Part shown: piece by piece, positions 1 through 7,328 of the stretch
Position numbering within the stretch: the stretch's first letter is position 1
Layout of the letters: every line of letters begins with the position of its first letter
NCBI GenBank assembly: GCA_033764095.1
Contig: JANRJF010000335.1
Span: 1 to 28,949, forward strand
Length of the DNA stretch: 28,949 bases
Direction of reading: 5' to 3'
Source of the DNA: JBDTMT01 sp033764095
GTDB lineage: Bacteria > Desulfobacterota > Binatia > HRBIN30 > CADEER01
Program-made: the position numbers and the translations under genes
The notes under the pieces: generated by a model
The model's database searches: none
The model's input: the letters and a program-made list of their open reading frames with translations, nothing else
What the model was told of the DNA's origin: nothing

Positions 1-410
1 TCGAGCGCGCCGAGCACTTCCTCGATCGGCGTGTCCTTGTCGTGGCGGTGCAGCTGGTAGAGGTCGATCCAGTCGGTGCCGAGGCGGCGCAGGCTCTCCT
101 CCACCTGCAGCATGATCGCGCGCCGCGAGGTGCCGCGGTCGAGCACCCCGTGCGGCCCCGGCATGAACACCTTGGTGGCGAGCACGACGTGCTCGCGCCG
201 CCCCTTCACCGCCTGGCCGGTGATCTCCTCCGACTCGCCCCAGTTGTAGCGGTTGGCGGTGTCGATGAAGTTCACCCCCTCGTCGAGGGCGCGGTGGATG
301 ATCTTCGTGCAGTCCTGCGCATCGCTGTTGCCCCAGCGCCCGAACATCATCGTGCCCAGGCAGATGCGCGAGACCTTCATTCCGGTCGAGCCGAGTCGGC
401 GGTAGTCCAT
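1..410 (-). CDS. Aldo/keto reductase, N-terminal 137 residues (runs off window start)
   Basis: NAD(P)H-dependent reduction of carbonyl compounds by a cytoplasmic TIM-barrel enzyme. The reverse strand reads from ATG at 410-408 and stays open to the window edge, so the C-terminal half is missing. It opens with the family's typical MDYRRLGSTGMKVSRICLGT. The complete AKR catalytic tetrad is visible: D50 (in NFIDTA), Y55 (RYNWGES), K80 (LATKVF) and H121 (YQLHRHD). The run RRLGTDWIDLYQLH is characteristic of the YajO/Tas/PhdYeaE-like AKR branch. The gene is divergent from the flavoprotein at 601, with a 190-bp spacer filled by a perfect palindrome that must sit in or beside both promoters. The substrate cannot be read from the sequence. 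Confidence 0.93.
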   Translation of the reverse strand, partial: MDYRRLGSTGMKVSRICLGTMMFGRWGNSDAQDCTKIIHRALDEGVNFIDTANRYNWGESEEITGQAVKGRREHVVLATKVFMPGPHGVLDRGTSRRAIMLQVEESLRRLGTDWIDLYQLHRHDKDTPIEEVLGAL

Positions 411-425
411 GCGCTTCACTAGAAC

Positions 426-581
426 AGAAGCGTGACCGGTGACCAGTGACCGGTGACCGGTGAAGCGCCGGTGCGTAGTAGCGCGGCCCTCCGTGGCCGC
501 CTCCCGATTGGACCGAGCACGGACGCCCGAGGGCCAGCGTCTTCGACCGGTCACCGGTCACTGGTCACCGGTCACGCTTCT
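426..581. repeat. Palindromic tandem-word element 1 (7-bp unit GTGACCG), perfect 36-bp arms
   Basis: Left arm 426-461 and right arm 546-581 are exact reverse complements over 36 bp, around an 84-bp loop. Each arm is itself four tandem 7-mers, GTGACCG/GTGACCA/GTGACCG/GTGACCG, at 432-459. Past the perfect core, GAAG (462-465) can still pair with CTTC (541-544) across a one-base bulge. The single variant unit (GTGACCA) is reproduced as its complement in the other arm. The element occupies the divergent spacer between the aldo/keto reductase and the OYE-type flavoprotein. Confidence 0.95.
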
Positions 582-600
582 CCCCTATGTTTGCGCGGTC

Positions 601-2583
601 ATGTTCGACCGACTCTTCTCGCCGCTCCGCCTCGGCCCGCTCGAGGTGCGCAATCGCATCGTCTTCGGCGCGCACTTCACCATGTTCTCGGAGCCGGCGG
701 CGGTGTTCGGCGAGCCGGGGTACTTCGGCGCGCGCTACGGGCGCTATCTGGCCGAGCGGGCGCGCGGTGGGGTCGGGCTGATCATCGCCGGGCAGGCGCA
801 GGTGCACCCGACCACCGCCTACCAGATGCCGAACAACGCCTGCGCCTGGCGGCCGGAGGCGGTGCCGCACTTCCGCGCCCTGACCGAGCAGGTGCATGCG
901 CACGGCGCGCGCATCGTCCTGCAGTTGGCGCACAACGGCGGCGTGAACATGGGGCCGTGGTCGAAGTTGCCCGCCTGGGCGGCGTCGGCGGTGGCCAACT
1001 CGCTGGAGCCGCCGAAGGCCATGGAGGCGGCCGACATCGCCGACGTCATCGCGCACTTCGCGCTGGCGGCGCGGCACGCGGTCGCCGGCGGCTTCGACGG
1101 CGTCGAGCTGCACGCCGCGCACGGCTATCTGCTGCACGAGTTCCTCTCGCCGCGCAGCAACCGGCGCAGCGACGCCTACGGCGGCACGCTGGAAAACCGA
1201 CTGCGGCTGACCGTCGAGGTGCTGCGGGCCGTGCGCGCGGCGGTCGGCGGCGGCGCGGCGGTCGGCGTGCGCCTGGTCGGCGACGAGGAGACGCCGGGCG
1301 GGCTCGGCGCCGCCGACGCGGCGGCGGTCGCCGCGCAGCTCGAAGCGCACCGGCTGGTCGACTTCCTCAACGTCAGCGTCGGCATCTCCGGCATCGGCAT
1401 GGTGCGGCCGCTCTACGTGCCGCACGGCTTCGGCAGCTACGCGGCGCGCGCCGTCAAGCAGGCGGTGGCGCGCACGCCGGTGTTCACCGTGCATCGCATC
1501 CTCACCCCCGAGGAGGGCGAGGAGATCCTGGCGCGCGGCGACGCCGACGCGGTGACCGTCGTGCGCGCGCTGATCGCCGATCCGGAATGGCCGGCCAAGG
1601 CGGCGCGCGGCGCCAGCGACGAGATCCGCCGCTGCACCGGCTGCAACCAGGGCTGCTACGGCAACCTGACGCTCGGCGTGCCGGTCACCTGCGTCACCAA
1701 CCCGGCGGTCGGCCGCGACGCCGAACTCGGGCTCGATTCGCTGCAGCCGGCGCCGCGGCGCAAGCGCGTCGTCGTGATCGGCGGCGGCCCCGCCGGCCTC
1801 GAGGCCGCCTGGGTGGCGGCGGCGCGCGGGCACCAGGTCACGCTACTGGAGCGCGGCAACGCCCTGGGCGGCAAGATCCGCCTCGCCGCCCGCCTGCCAG
1901 GCCGCGGCGAGCTGGCCGACTTCGCGCAGTGGCGCGCCGCCGAGTGCGCGCGGCACGGCGTCGAGGTGCGGCTCGGCGTCGACGCCGACGCCGATGCGGT
2001 GCTGGCGCTGCACCCCGACGCGGTGGTCGTCGCCACCGGCGGGCGCGCCACCGTCAACGCACCGGCCAAGGGCTGGCCGTCCATGCCAGTGCCGGGCTCG
2101 CAGCAGGACTTCGTGCTCGACCACGAGGTGGCGCTGGAACGGCTCGACCAGCTCGGCCCGTGCGTCGTCATCTTCGACGTCGTCGGCCACATCGAAGCGA
2201 TCGGGCTCGGCGAGCTGCTGGCGGCGCGCGGCGTCGCGACCACCGTCGCCACGCCGTTCGCCATGCCGGTCTGCCTCGACCGCGAGACCGCCGGCTACGC
2301 CCTGCCGCGCGCCTGCCAGGCCGGCATGCGCTGGCGTCCGAACACCGGCCTGGTGGCGATCGGCGACCACGCGGTGACGCTGATCGACGTGTACGCGCGG
2401 CAGCCGGAGCCGCTCGACGACGTCGATCACGTCGTCATCCGCACGCACGGCGTCGCCGACGACGCCCTCTACTTCGCGCTGCAGGGCCGCGTCCCCGAAG
2501 TCGTGCGGGTCGGCGACGCCGTCGCCCCGCGCTGGGCCGATCGCGCCATCTTCGAAGGCCACCTCGCCGGCCGCGCGCTGTGA
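601..2583 (+). CDS. OYE-family NADH:flavin oxidoreductase / 2,4-dienoyl-CoA reductase-like Fe-S flavoprotein
   Basis: A 660-residue cytoplasmic enzyme predicted to reduce activated C=C bonds (enoyl- or dienoyl-CoA-like substrates). An N-terminal FMN-binding TIM barrel starts MFDRLFSPLRLGPLEVRNRI and carries the OYE signature HAAHGYLLHEFLSPRSNRR. A [4Fe-4S] cluster motif CxxCxxxCx11C follows at C345, C348, C352 and C364, matching the spacing in bacterial 2,4-dienoyl-CoA reductase. The C-terminal half is an FAD/NAD(P) module with VVIGGGPAGLEAAW (GGGPAG at 394-399). Length and domain order match the DCR/trimethylamine-dehydrogenase subgroup. ATG 601 is chosen because conserved sequence begins there; upstream in-frame codons would read through the palindrome. 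It is divergent from an aldo/keto reductase. The exact substrate is unknown. Confidence 0.93.
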   Translation: MFDRLFSPLRLGPLEVRNRIVFGAHFTMFSEPAAVFGEPGYFGARYGRYLAERARGGVGLIIAGQAQVHPTTAYQMPNNACAWRPEAVPHFRALTEQVHAHGARIVLQLAHNGGVNMGPWSKLPAWAASAVANSLEPPKAMEAADIADVIAHFALAARHAVAGGFDGVELHAAHGYLLHEFLSPRSNRRSDAYGGTLENRLRLTVEVLRAVRAAVGGGAAVGVRLVGDEETPGGLGAADAAAVAAQLEAHRLVDFLNVSVGISGIGMVRPLYVPHGFGSYAARAVKQAVARTPVFTVHRILTPEEGEEILARGDADAVTVVRALIADPEWPAKAARGASDEIRRCTGCNQGCYGNLTLGVPVTCVTNPAVGRDAELGLDSLQPAPRRKRVVVIGGGPAGLEAAWVAAARGHQVTLLERGNALGGKIRLAARLPGRGELADFAQWRAAECARHGVEVRLGVDADADAVLALHPDAVVVATGGRATVNAPAKGWPSMPVPGSQQDFVLDHEVALERLDQLGPCVVIFDVVGHIEAIGLGELLAARGVATTVATPFAMPVCLDRETAGYALPRACQAGMRWRPNTGLVAIGDHAVTLIDVYARQPEPLDDVDHVVIRTHGVADDALYFALQGRVPEVVRVGDAVAPRWADRAIFEGHLAGRAL

Positions 2584-2614
2584 GCGCGAGCGTTCGTCGT
2601 CGCACCAGCGACCC

Positions 2615-2739
2615 GGGCCACGGAGTACACGGACAACTGATCGGATTTCACGGAGTCTTCGGAATGTTTCACGGAGCCATCGGAATGGACTCTTTTCCTT
2701 CCGTGAAATCCGATCAGTTATCCGTGTACTCCGTGGCCC
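2615..2739. repeat. Palindromic tandem-word element 2 (9-12-bp CCGTG words), 40-bp arms
   Basis: Left arm 2615-2654 and right arm 2700-2739 are reverse complements at 39 of 40 positions (one C/A mismatch, which would be a G.U wobble on the complementary RNA). CCG of the repeating word recurs at 2701, 2710, 2722 and 2731. The 45-bp loop contains two further CACGGA copies, and GAGTC/GACTC (2653-2657/2688-2692) can extend the pairing. The element lies between two same-strand genes, 31 bp after the flavoprotein stop. Confidence 0.93.
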
Positions 2740-2829
2740 AGCGCGCCCGCTCGAAGACGCGCCGTCCCAAATTCGGGCGCGCCGGCGGCCGCGGACTGTG
2801 CTATGGCCCGCGGCGGAGGTCGGGGTGAG

Positions 2830-3615
2830 GTGATCGGTGGCGCGAGAAATCGACTGTCGCGTTGGGGTGCGCTGGGGCTGGCCGTGCTGCTCGCCGGGTG
2901 TGCGAGCCATCGGGCGGTCGACCCGAAGGTGACCGCGACGCTGGCCACCGGCCAGGTGCAGTTGAAGGGCGACGATGGGCAGGTGCTGGGGATGTTGCGC
3001 AGCACCGCCGAACCGCCGGCGCTGGTACTGCTGCGGCCGGACGGCTCGCAGGTGCCGTGCGGGGCGTGCCGCGACGAGCTGGTGCAGCAGTCGGTCGGAC
3101 CGGGCGGGCGCACGGCCCGCGTCGAGTACCGCTTCTGCGGCGCCACCGTCGACCTGGCGACGCGCGTGCTGATCTCCGGCGCGGCCGACGACGCGATCGT
3201 GCTGGTGGTCGCCGGACCGCAGACGGTGCGCGTCGAATGGACCGGCCCCAACGCGCTGCGCGTCCACCACGTGCCGATCAAGGACGACGACGTCTACACG
3301 CGGCTGCGCAGCTCCGGCGATGTGACCATCGTCTACAGCGACGAGCTCGGCGGACCGGATCTCGACGCGGTCAGCATGCGCACCGAAGCCGCCGCGCTCG
3401 ACACCGCCAGCTTCGAGTACGGCGCGCGCGGGCGTGCCGCCGGCATGCCGGTCGAGATGCTGGAGCGCATCGCGGGCTGGAGCCAACAGTCCTCCGGCCT
3501 CTACCGCGAGGAATGGGGCGTCTGGTCGGGCGCGCCGCCGTACGGCGACGGCCCGCGCGGCGCCGCCCAGATCGCGCGCGGCATCCACTACGTCGAGTCG
3601 GGTGGCAACGAGTGA
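2830..3615 (+). CDS. Putative lipoprotein, unknown family
   Basis: A 261-residue predicted lipoprotein that I do not recognise. GTG at 2830 is preferred because GGAGG at 2815-2819 lies about 10 nt upstream, while the in-frame ATG at 2803 has no ribosome binding site. From this start a basic region and a hydrophobic stretch (WGALGLAVLL) lead to the lipobox LLAGC, with lipidated Cys at residue 24 followed by ASH. The mature protein has a CGAC pair and another Cys (YRFCG) in a beta-rich pattern, then an acidic patch (IKDDD) and a C-terminal segment rich in W, Y and G (EEWGVWSGAPPYGDG). It is flanked on both sides by palindromic elements, so it is probably transcribed alone. Outer-membrane or periplasmic location is inferred from the lipobox. 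Confidence 0.8.
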   Translation: MIGGARNRLSRWGALGLAVLLAGCASHRAVDPKVTATLATGQVQLKGDDGQVLGMLRSTAEPPALVLLRPDGSQVPCGACRDELVQQSVGPGGRTARVEYRFCGATVDLATRVLISGAADDAIVLVVAGPQTVRVEWTGPNALRVHHVPIKDDDVYTRLRSSGDVTIVYSDELGGPDLDAVSMRTEAAALDTASFEYGARGRAAGMPVEMLERIAGWSQQSSGLYREEWGVWSGAPPYGDGPRGAAQIARGIHYVESGGNE

Positions 3616-3640
3616 GGCGGCGCGGCTCGTCGCCCAACGG

Positions 3641-3789
3641 GGGCCACGGATTACACGGATACGTTCAGATCAACATTACACGGATAGGGCGATGGTATCT
3701 TGAGTCTTCACCGCGGAGGCGCGGAGACGAGGGACAGAGGGAGGAAACTAATTTTCTTCTCTCTGTGAAATCCGTGTACTCCGTGGCCA
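3641..3789. repeat. Palindromic tandem-word element 3, composite of 9-bp and 8-bp words
   Basis: Outer arms 3641-3660 (CACGGATTA-type words) and 3770-3789 (ATCCGTGTACTCCGTGG) pair at nearly every position. Inside lies a run of 8-mers, CCGCGGAG/GCGCGGAG/ACGAGGGA/CAGAGGGA (3711-3742). The last of these forms an inner hairpin, 3735-3746 with 3754-3765, whose two mismatches are both G opposite T (G.U wobbles in plus-strand RNA). A third TTACACGGAT copy is at about 3676-3685. Two word families are thus nested in one palindrome. It sits in the convergent space between the lipoprotein and a methyltransferase and could act as a bidirectional transcription end. Confidence 0.88.
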
Positions 3790-3820
3790 CCCCGGTCCCC
3801 CACGAGACCCTAACCTGCCC

Positions 3821-4606
3821 TCAACGGCGCAGCTCCAGCTCGAGCTGACTGAAGACGAAGGCGTGCGGCGCCGGCGGTGGGGGCGTCACCGCGGCGTAGC
3901 GCTCCAGTACGTCGGCGATGAAGGCGGGGCGGCGCTCGGCGGCAAGCTGGCCGGTCCAGGCGACGAAGGTGGCGTCGGCAAAGGCGACGAACGCCGCGTG
4001 TGATTCGAAGTCCCATGCCTCCTGCACGACGTCGCAACGGACCACGTGCAGGCCGGCACGTTCGGCGCGCATCGCGTAGTCGTCCGCCGCCGGATGCACG
4101 AACGGCGCGCGATGCGCGGCGAAGGCCGCCGACCAGGCCGGCGCCGCGCAGGTGTCTTCGATCACGTCCTCCAGCGAGCGCCGCGCCGCCGCCGGCACGA
4201 AGCGCAGGACCGCGCGCCCGCCGGGCCGCAGCGCCGCGGCGATGCCGGCGAGCGGCGCGTCGAGGTCGAGCACCCAGTGCAGCGCGTTGAAAGAGACCAC
4301 CAGGTCGAACGCCGCGCGCCACGGCAGGCGCGCCGCATCGGCGACGGCGTAGGCGAGATTCGCATGCGTCGCGGGCGGAAACGCGCGCGCCGCGTACTCG
4401 ACCATCCGATGCGAGACATCGCAGCCGACCGCGCGTCCGCGCGGCAGCCGCGCCGCGAGCGCCGCCGTCAGCCGGCCGTCACCGCAGCCGACATCGAGCA
4501 CGTGCTCGTCGCCGCGCAGCGCGACCGCCGCGAGGCTCTTGCCCGCCAGCCATTCCTGCAGCGCCGAGACCTGGCGATAGGCGGCGGCATTCCACTCGGT
4601 CGGCAT
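3821..4606 (-). CDS. Class I SAM-dependent methyltransferase (trans-aconitate methyltransferase-like)
   Basis: A 261-residue cytoplasmic small-molecule methyltransferase. Motif I is VLDVGCGDGRL (residues 36-46), followed by the acidic loop GCDVSHRMVEYA that binds the SAM ribose, then DLVVSFNALHWV and a post-motif LRPGGRAVLRF. The N-terminus (MPTEWNAAAYRQVSALQEWL) and the NALHW segment resemble the trans-aconitate methyltransferase branch of Methyltransf_11/25 proteins, but the substrate cannot be assigned. It is convergent with the lipoprotein and divergent from the gene at 4738, with palindromic elements on both sides. Confidence 0.88.
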   Translation of the reverse strand: MPTEWNAAAYRQVSALQEWLAGKSLAAVALRGDEHVLDVGCGDGRLTAALAARLPRGRAVGCDVSHRMVEYAARAFPPATHANLAYAVADAARLPWRAAFDLVVSFNALHWVLDLDAPLAGIAAALRPGGRAVLRFVPAAARRSLEDVIEDTCAAPAWSAAFAAHRAPFVHPAADDYAMRAERAGLHVVRCDVVQEAWDFESHAAFVAFADATFVAWTGQLAAERRPAFIADVLERYAAVTPPPPAPHAFVFSQLELELRR

Positions 4607-4613
4607 CGGCTCT

Positions 4614-4719
4614 GGTTGTTGGTTGTCTGGTTGTTTGTTGTTAGGTCGGAAATCGGAGCGCTTCTCTCGGGGCTGGCGCCGTTCTGCCTAGCAACTCAAC
4701 AACCTGACAACCAACAACC
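4614..4719. repeat. Palindromic tandem-word element 4 (7-bp unit GGTTGTT)
   Basis: Left arm 4614-4645 is a run of about 7-bp units GGTTGTT/GGTTGTC/TGGTTGT/TTGTTGT. Right arm 4687-4719 is its reverse complement apart from one gap and three substitutions. The loop is 41 bp. The arms are strikingly asymmetric in base composition (G/T on one strand, A/C on the other) and AT-richer than the surrounding DNA. It fills the divergent spacer. The right arm ends 9 nt before the GAGG ribosome binding site (4729-4732) of the gene at 4738, and the left arm starts 8 nt upstream of the methyltransferase start. Confidence 0.92.
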
Positions 4720-4737
4720 TCAACCAACGAGGACCTC

Positions 4738-5799
4738 ATGTCGCTACGAGTGATCCAGTGGGCCACCGGCCATGTCGGCGTACACGCGCTGCGCGGCATC
4801 GCGCAGCATCCCGACCTCGAGCTGGTCGGGCTGTGGGTGAGCAGCGAGGCCAAGGCGGGCAAGGACGCCGGCGAGCTGTGCGGCATCGGCCGCACCGGCG
4901 TGACGGCGACCCGCGACGCCGAGGCGCTGCTGGCCATGGACGCCGACTGCGTCTCCTACATGGGCGCCACCGACTACCGCCCGGGTGAGGCGATCGAGGA
5001 CATGTGCCGCATCCTCGCCTCGGGCAAGAACCTGGTCACCACCTCGTTCGTGCCGTTGATCTACCCGTGGCAGACCATCCCCGCCTTCGCCGAGCAGATC
5101 GAGGCGGCCTGCCAGCAGGGCGGCACCTCGTTCTTCTGCTCCGGCATCGACCCCGGCTTCTCGCCCGACGCGCTGCCGATCGTGCTGTCGATGCTCTCCG
5201 AGCGCGTCGAGTCGGTGCGCGCGCAGGAGATCTTCAACTACGCCACCTACGACCAGCCGACGACGCTGTTCGAGGTGATGGGCTTCGGCAAGCCGCCCGG
5301 CACGATGGTGCCGCTGCTCTTTCCCGGCGCGCTGAGCATGGCCTGGGGCCCATCGGTGCGCATGGTGGCAGCGGCGCTCGGCGTCGAGCTCGAGTCGATC
5401 GAGCAGCACTACGAACAGGAAGTGGCGACCGAGAGCTTCGACATCCCGTGCGGGCGCATCGAGAAAGGCACCGTCGCCGGCCTGCGCTTCGAGGTGTCGG
5501 GCATCGTCGGCGGCAAGCCGATGATCACCGTCGAGCACGTCACCCGGCTGCGCGACGACATCGCGCCGCACTGGCCGCAGGGCATCGGGCCGGGCAATTA
5601 TCGGGTCACGATCGAGGGCATGCCGGCGATGAAGTGCGATCTGCAGATCGGCTTCAACAGCCCCGACCACAACATCGACGGCTGCGTCGCCAGCGCCATG
5701 CGCGTCGTCAACGCCATCCCGGCGGTGTGCGCCGCGTCGCCGGGCCTGAAGTCATGGCTCGATCTGCCCATCTACGCCGCACGACTTGGGAAGCGATGA
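4738..5799 (+). CDS. Dihydrodipicolinate-reductase-like NAD(P)-dependent oxidoreductase
   Basis: A 353-residue Rossmann-fold enzyme of the family usually labelled 'dihydrodipicolinate reductase' in actinobacteria and related to 2,4-diaminopentanoate dehydrogenase. It is not a true DapB, which is about 270 residues. The N-terminal nucleotide-binding turn is VIQWATGHVGVHALRGI (residues 5-21). Later come an ASGKNLVTTSFVP strand-turn and the family-typical GIDPGFSPDALP. GAGG at 4729-4732 gives a ribosome binding site 5 nt before ATG. The final codons AAG CGA TGA lie inside the left arm of palindromic element 5, so the C-terminal K-R-stop is repeat-encoded. The physiological substrate is unknown. 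Confidence 0.85.
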   Translation: MSLRVIQWATGHVGVHALRGIAQHPDLELVGLWVSSEAKAGKDAGELCGIGRTGVTATRDAEALLAMDADCVSYMGATDYRPGEAIEDMCRILASGKNLVTTSFVPLIYPWQTIPAFAEQIEAACQQGGTSFFCSGIDPGFSPDALPIVLSMLSERVESVRAQEIFNYATYDQPTTLFEVMGFGKPPGTMVPLLFPGALSMAWGPSVRMVAAALGVELESIEQHYEQEVATESFDIPCGRIEKGTVAGLRFEVSGIVGGKPMITVEHVTRLRDDIAPHWPQGIGPGNYRVTIEGMPAMKCDLQIGFNSPDHNIDGCVASAMRVVNAIPAVCAASPGLKSWLDLPIYAARLGKR

Positions 5800-5866
5800 G
5801 TGCTGAGCGATGAGCGATGAGGACCACCGATCTCCTCATCGCTCGTCGCTCATCGCTCATCGCTTC
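5790..5866. repeat. Palindromic tandem-word element 5 (7-bp unit GCGATGA), contains a stop codon
   Basis: Left arm 5790-5823 holds 7-mers GCGATGA/GTGCTGA/GCGATGA/GCGATGA. Right arm 5833-5866 is its reverse complement at about 31 of 34 positions, with a 9-bp loop, giving a long near-continuous hairpin. The TGA of the first unit (5797-5799) is the stop codon of the plus-strand gene. The arm on the other side ends one base before the stop (5868-5870) of the minus-strand gene. It sits exactly between two convergent genes and shares its word with the elements at 20325 and 26216. Confidence 0.95.
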
Positions 5867-5867
5867 C

Positions 5868-6191
5868 TCAATATGCCGAGATGCGGAACTCGTCCTTGCC
5901 TTCCAGCATCTTCGGCGTGATGACCTGCGAGCCGTTGACGAGGTCGAAGACGTCGTTGGCGGCGTCGATGTTACCGGCGGTGAAGAAGCCGGTGATGCCG
6001 GCGAGCTCGGCACCCATGAAGGTCGTGGCGAGACGCAGCGGCAGGTAGACGACGTTGATCGCCATGGCGCCGAGCGCGGTGCCCGGGCTGCGGTCGCGGT
6101 GCTTCACGGTGGGATCGAGCTCTTCCTCGGCAGCCAGCAGCGGGGCCGCCAGGCAGGTCACCGCCAGCACGATCAACAGCAGTCGTCGCAT
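5868..6191 (-). CDS. Small secreted protein, unknown function
   Basis: A 107-residue protein that I do not recognise. ATG at 6191 has a good ribosome binding site (GGAGGAG upstream). It begins with a clear Sec signal peptide, MRRLLLIVLAVTCLAAPLLA, probably cut near LLAAEE. The mature part is about 85 residues with an acidic start, then an amphipathic or hydrophobic central stretch (LGAMAINVVYLPLRLATTFMG and AGITGFFTAG) and a polar tail ending FRISAY. The hydrophobic centre suggests membrane association. The gene begins 19 nt after the methyltransferase stop, so the two are probably co-transcribed. Confidence 0.78.
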   Translation of the reverse strand: MRRLLLIVLAVTCLAAPLLAAEEELDPTVKHRDRSPGTALGAMAINVVYLPLRLATTFMGAELAGITGFFTAGNIDAANDVFDLVNGSQVITPKMLEGKDEFRISAY

Positions 6192-6210
6192 CACTCGCTC
6201 CTCCCGCGCC

Positions 6211-7317
6211 TCAGGCGCGCGTCGCGCGCCGCCGCGGCGCACGGGCCGGCTTCCGGCCGACCACCACCTTCGATACCAGATGCGGCTCGCTCGACTCCAC
6301 TGCGAAGCCGCACTCCTGCAGGATCGCCGCGAGGTCGTCGCGCAGATACCCCTTGTAGTACGGCTCATGGTAGGCGGCCGGAAAGCCGAGCAGCACCGGC
6401 TCCAGCGCGCCGCTGTCGCTGATCTGCGCCGAGTCGTTGATCACCAGGCGGCCGCCCGGCTTGAGCACCCGCCACGCCTCGCGCACGACGCGGCGGCGCG
6501 CGTCGCCGGGCAGCTCGTGGAACAAGAAGATCGAGGTCACCGCATCGAAGTGACCGTCCGACCACGGCATCGCCTCGGCGTTGTCGTTCACCAGGCTGAC
6601 GTCGGCTCCGTCGAGCCAGGCCGCCGCCTGTTTGAGGTACGGCGCGCTGAGATCGAGGCCGAACAGCTTCGCCTGCGGCACGGCACGGCGCAGCTGCGAG
6701 AGGAACCGACCGGTGCCGCAGGCGACGTCGAGGATGCGCGGCCGCGCGACGCCGCGTACCGCCTCGACCACCGGCGGGATGGCCATACGGCGCATGATGT
6801 CGGCGGTGCCGGCGAAGAGGAACTCGACGCCGGCGTCGTAGAGGCGCGCCGAGCGGTCGCTCAACCAGCCGTCGGTCTGCCAGTGGAAGGTGCGCAGGTA
6901 GTAGCGCGGGTAGCGACTGCGATCGACGCCGGCGGGCAGGTCGTCATGGCCGCCGGTGTAGCTGCGCCACAGGAATCGCGGCAGGTCGGCGAGCGCCTCG
7001 GGCAGCCGCCGCAGGTAGTCGAGCAGCGGCAACTGGTGCAGCAGCTCGCGCGGGTAGATCCCGGCATCGGCGTTGGCGAGGTCGCGCTCCAGCAAGGCCT
7101 CGTAGCGCTGGCGCAGTAGCCCGACCATCTCCGGCGCGATGCGCGGCTGACGCGGCGAAAGGATCATGCTCCACAGCCGGCCCGGCACCGCCAGCGACGC
7201 GACCAGTCCGTACTGGCGGGCGCGGTAGCGGGCGCGGTCGAGGGTGCGGAACAGCTCGGGCGCCCCCGCACCGATCGAGGTGGTCATCGCGTCCATGCTC
7301 GGCATTGTGCACGTCAT
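6211..7317 (-). CDS. Class I SAM-dependent methyltransferase with N-terminal helical extension
   Basis: About 368 residues from the first ATG. Residues 196-203 hold motif I (LDVACGTG), followed by the acidic loop FGLDLSAPYL (about 219-228), the aromatic/acidic post-motif FDAVTSIFLFHELP and LKPGGRLVINDSAQ. These place it in the Methyltransf_11/25 group acting on small molecules or lipids. The first roughly 180 residues are an uncharacterised, mostly helical extension with many aromatic residues (RYPRYYLRTFHWQTDGW) that may bind substrate. The start is uncertain: ATGs at 7317, 7305, 7296 and 7287 are in frame, and AAGGA lies directly before the first. A basic tail (PARAPRRRATRA) ends the protein. 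It is probably in an operon with the small secreted protein downstream. Confidence 0.88.
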   Translation of the reverse strand: MTCTMPSMDAMTTSIGAGAPELFRTLDRARYRARQYGLVASLAVPGRLWSMILSPRQPRIAPEMVGLLRQRYEALLERDLANADAGIYPRELLHQLPLLDYLRRLPEALADLPRFLWRSYTGGHDDLPAGVDRSRYPRYYLRTFHWQTDGWLSDRSARLYDAGVEFLFAGTADIMRRMAIPPVVEAVRGVARPRILDVACGTGRFLSQLRRAVPQAKLFGLDLSAPYLKQAAAWLDGADVSLVNDNAEAMPWSDGHFDAVTSIFLFHELPGDARRRVVREAWRVLKPGGRLVINDSAQISDSGALEPVLLGFPAAYHEPYYKGYLRDDLAAILQECGFAVESSEPHLVSKVVVGRKPARAPRRRATRA

Positions 7318-7328
7318 TCCTTGCGCCG

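Noticed and set aside
432..461. Tandem 7-mers as an iteron origin or a CRISPR array
   Set aside because: Units are only 7 bp with no spacers, they are matched by an inverted arm, and no replication initiator or cas gene is in the window.
453..2828. A 791-residue open frame overlapping the OYE-type flavoprotein
   Set aside because: Its translation is almost entirely Arg, Ala and Gly, the typical shadow of a GC-rich gene in another frame, and it runs through the palindromes at both ends.
1843..3588. Long minus-strand open frame across the flavoprotein and lipoprotein genes
   Set aside because: Low-complexity composition, no recognisable domain, and it crosses two well-supported plus-strand genes and element 2.
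4738..5799. Gene taken as dapB of lysine biosynthesis
   Set aside because: It is about 80 residues longer than DapB and lacks the DapB signature; it resembles the actinobacterial dihydrodipicolinate-reductase-like/2,4-diaminopentanoate dehydrogenase group.
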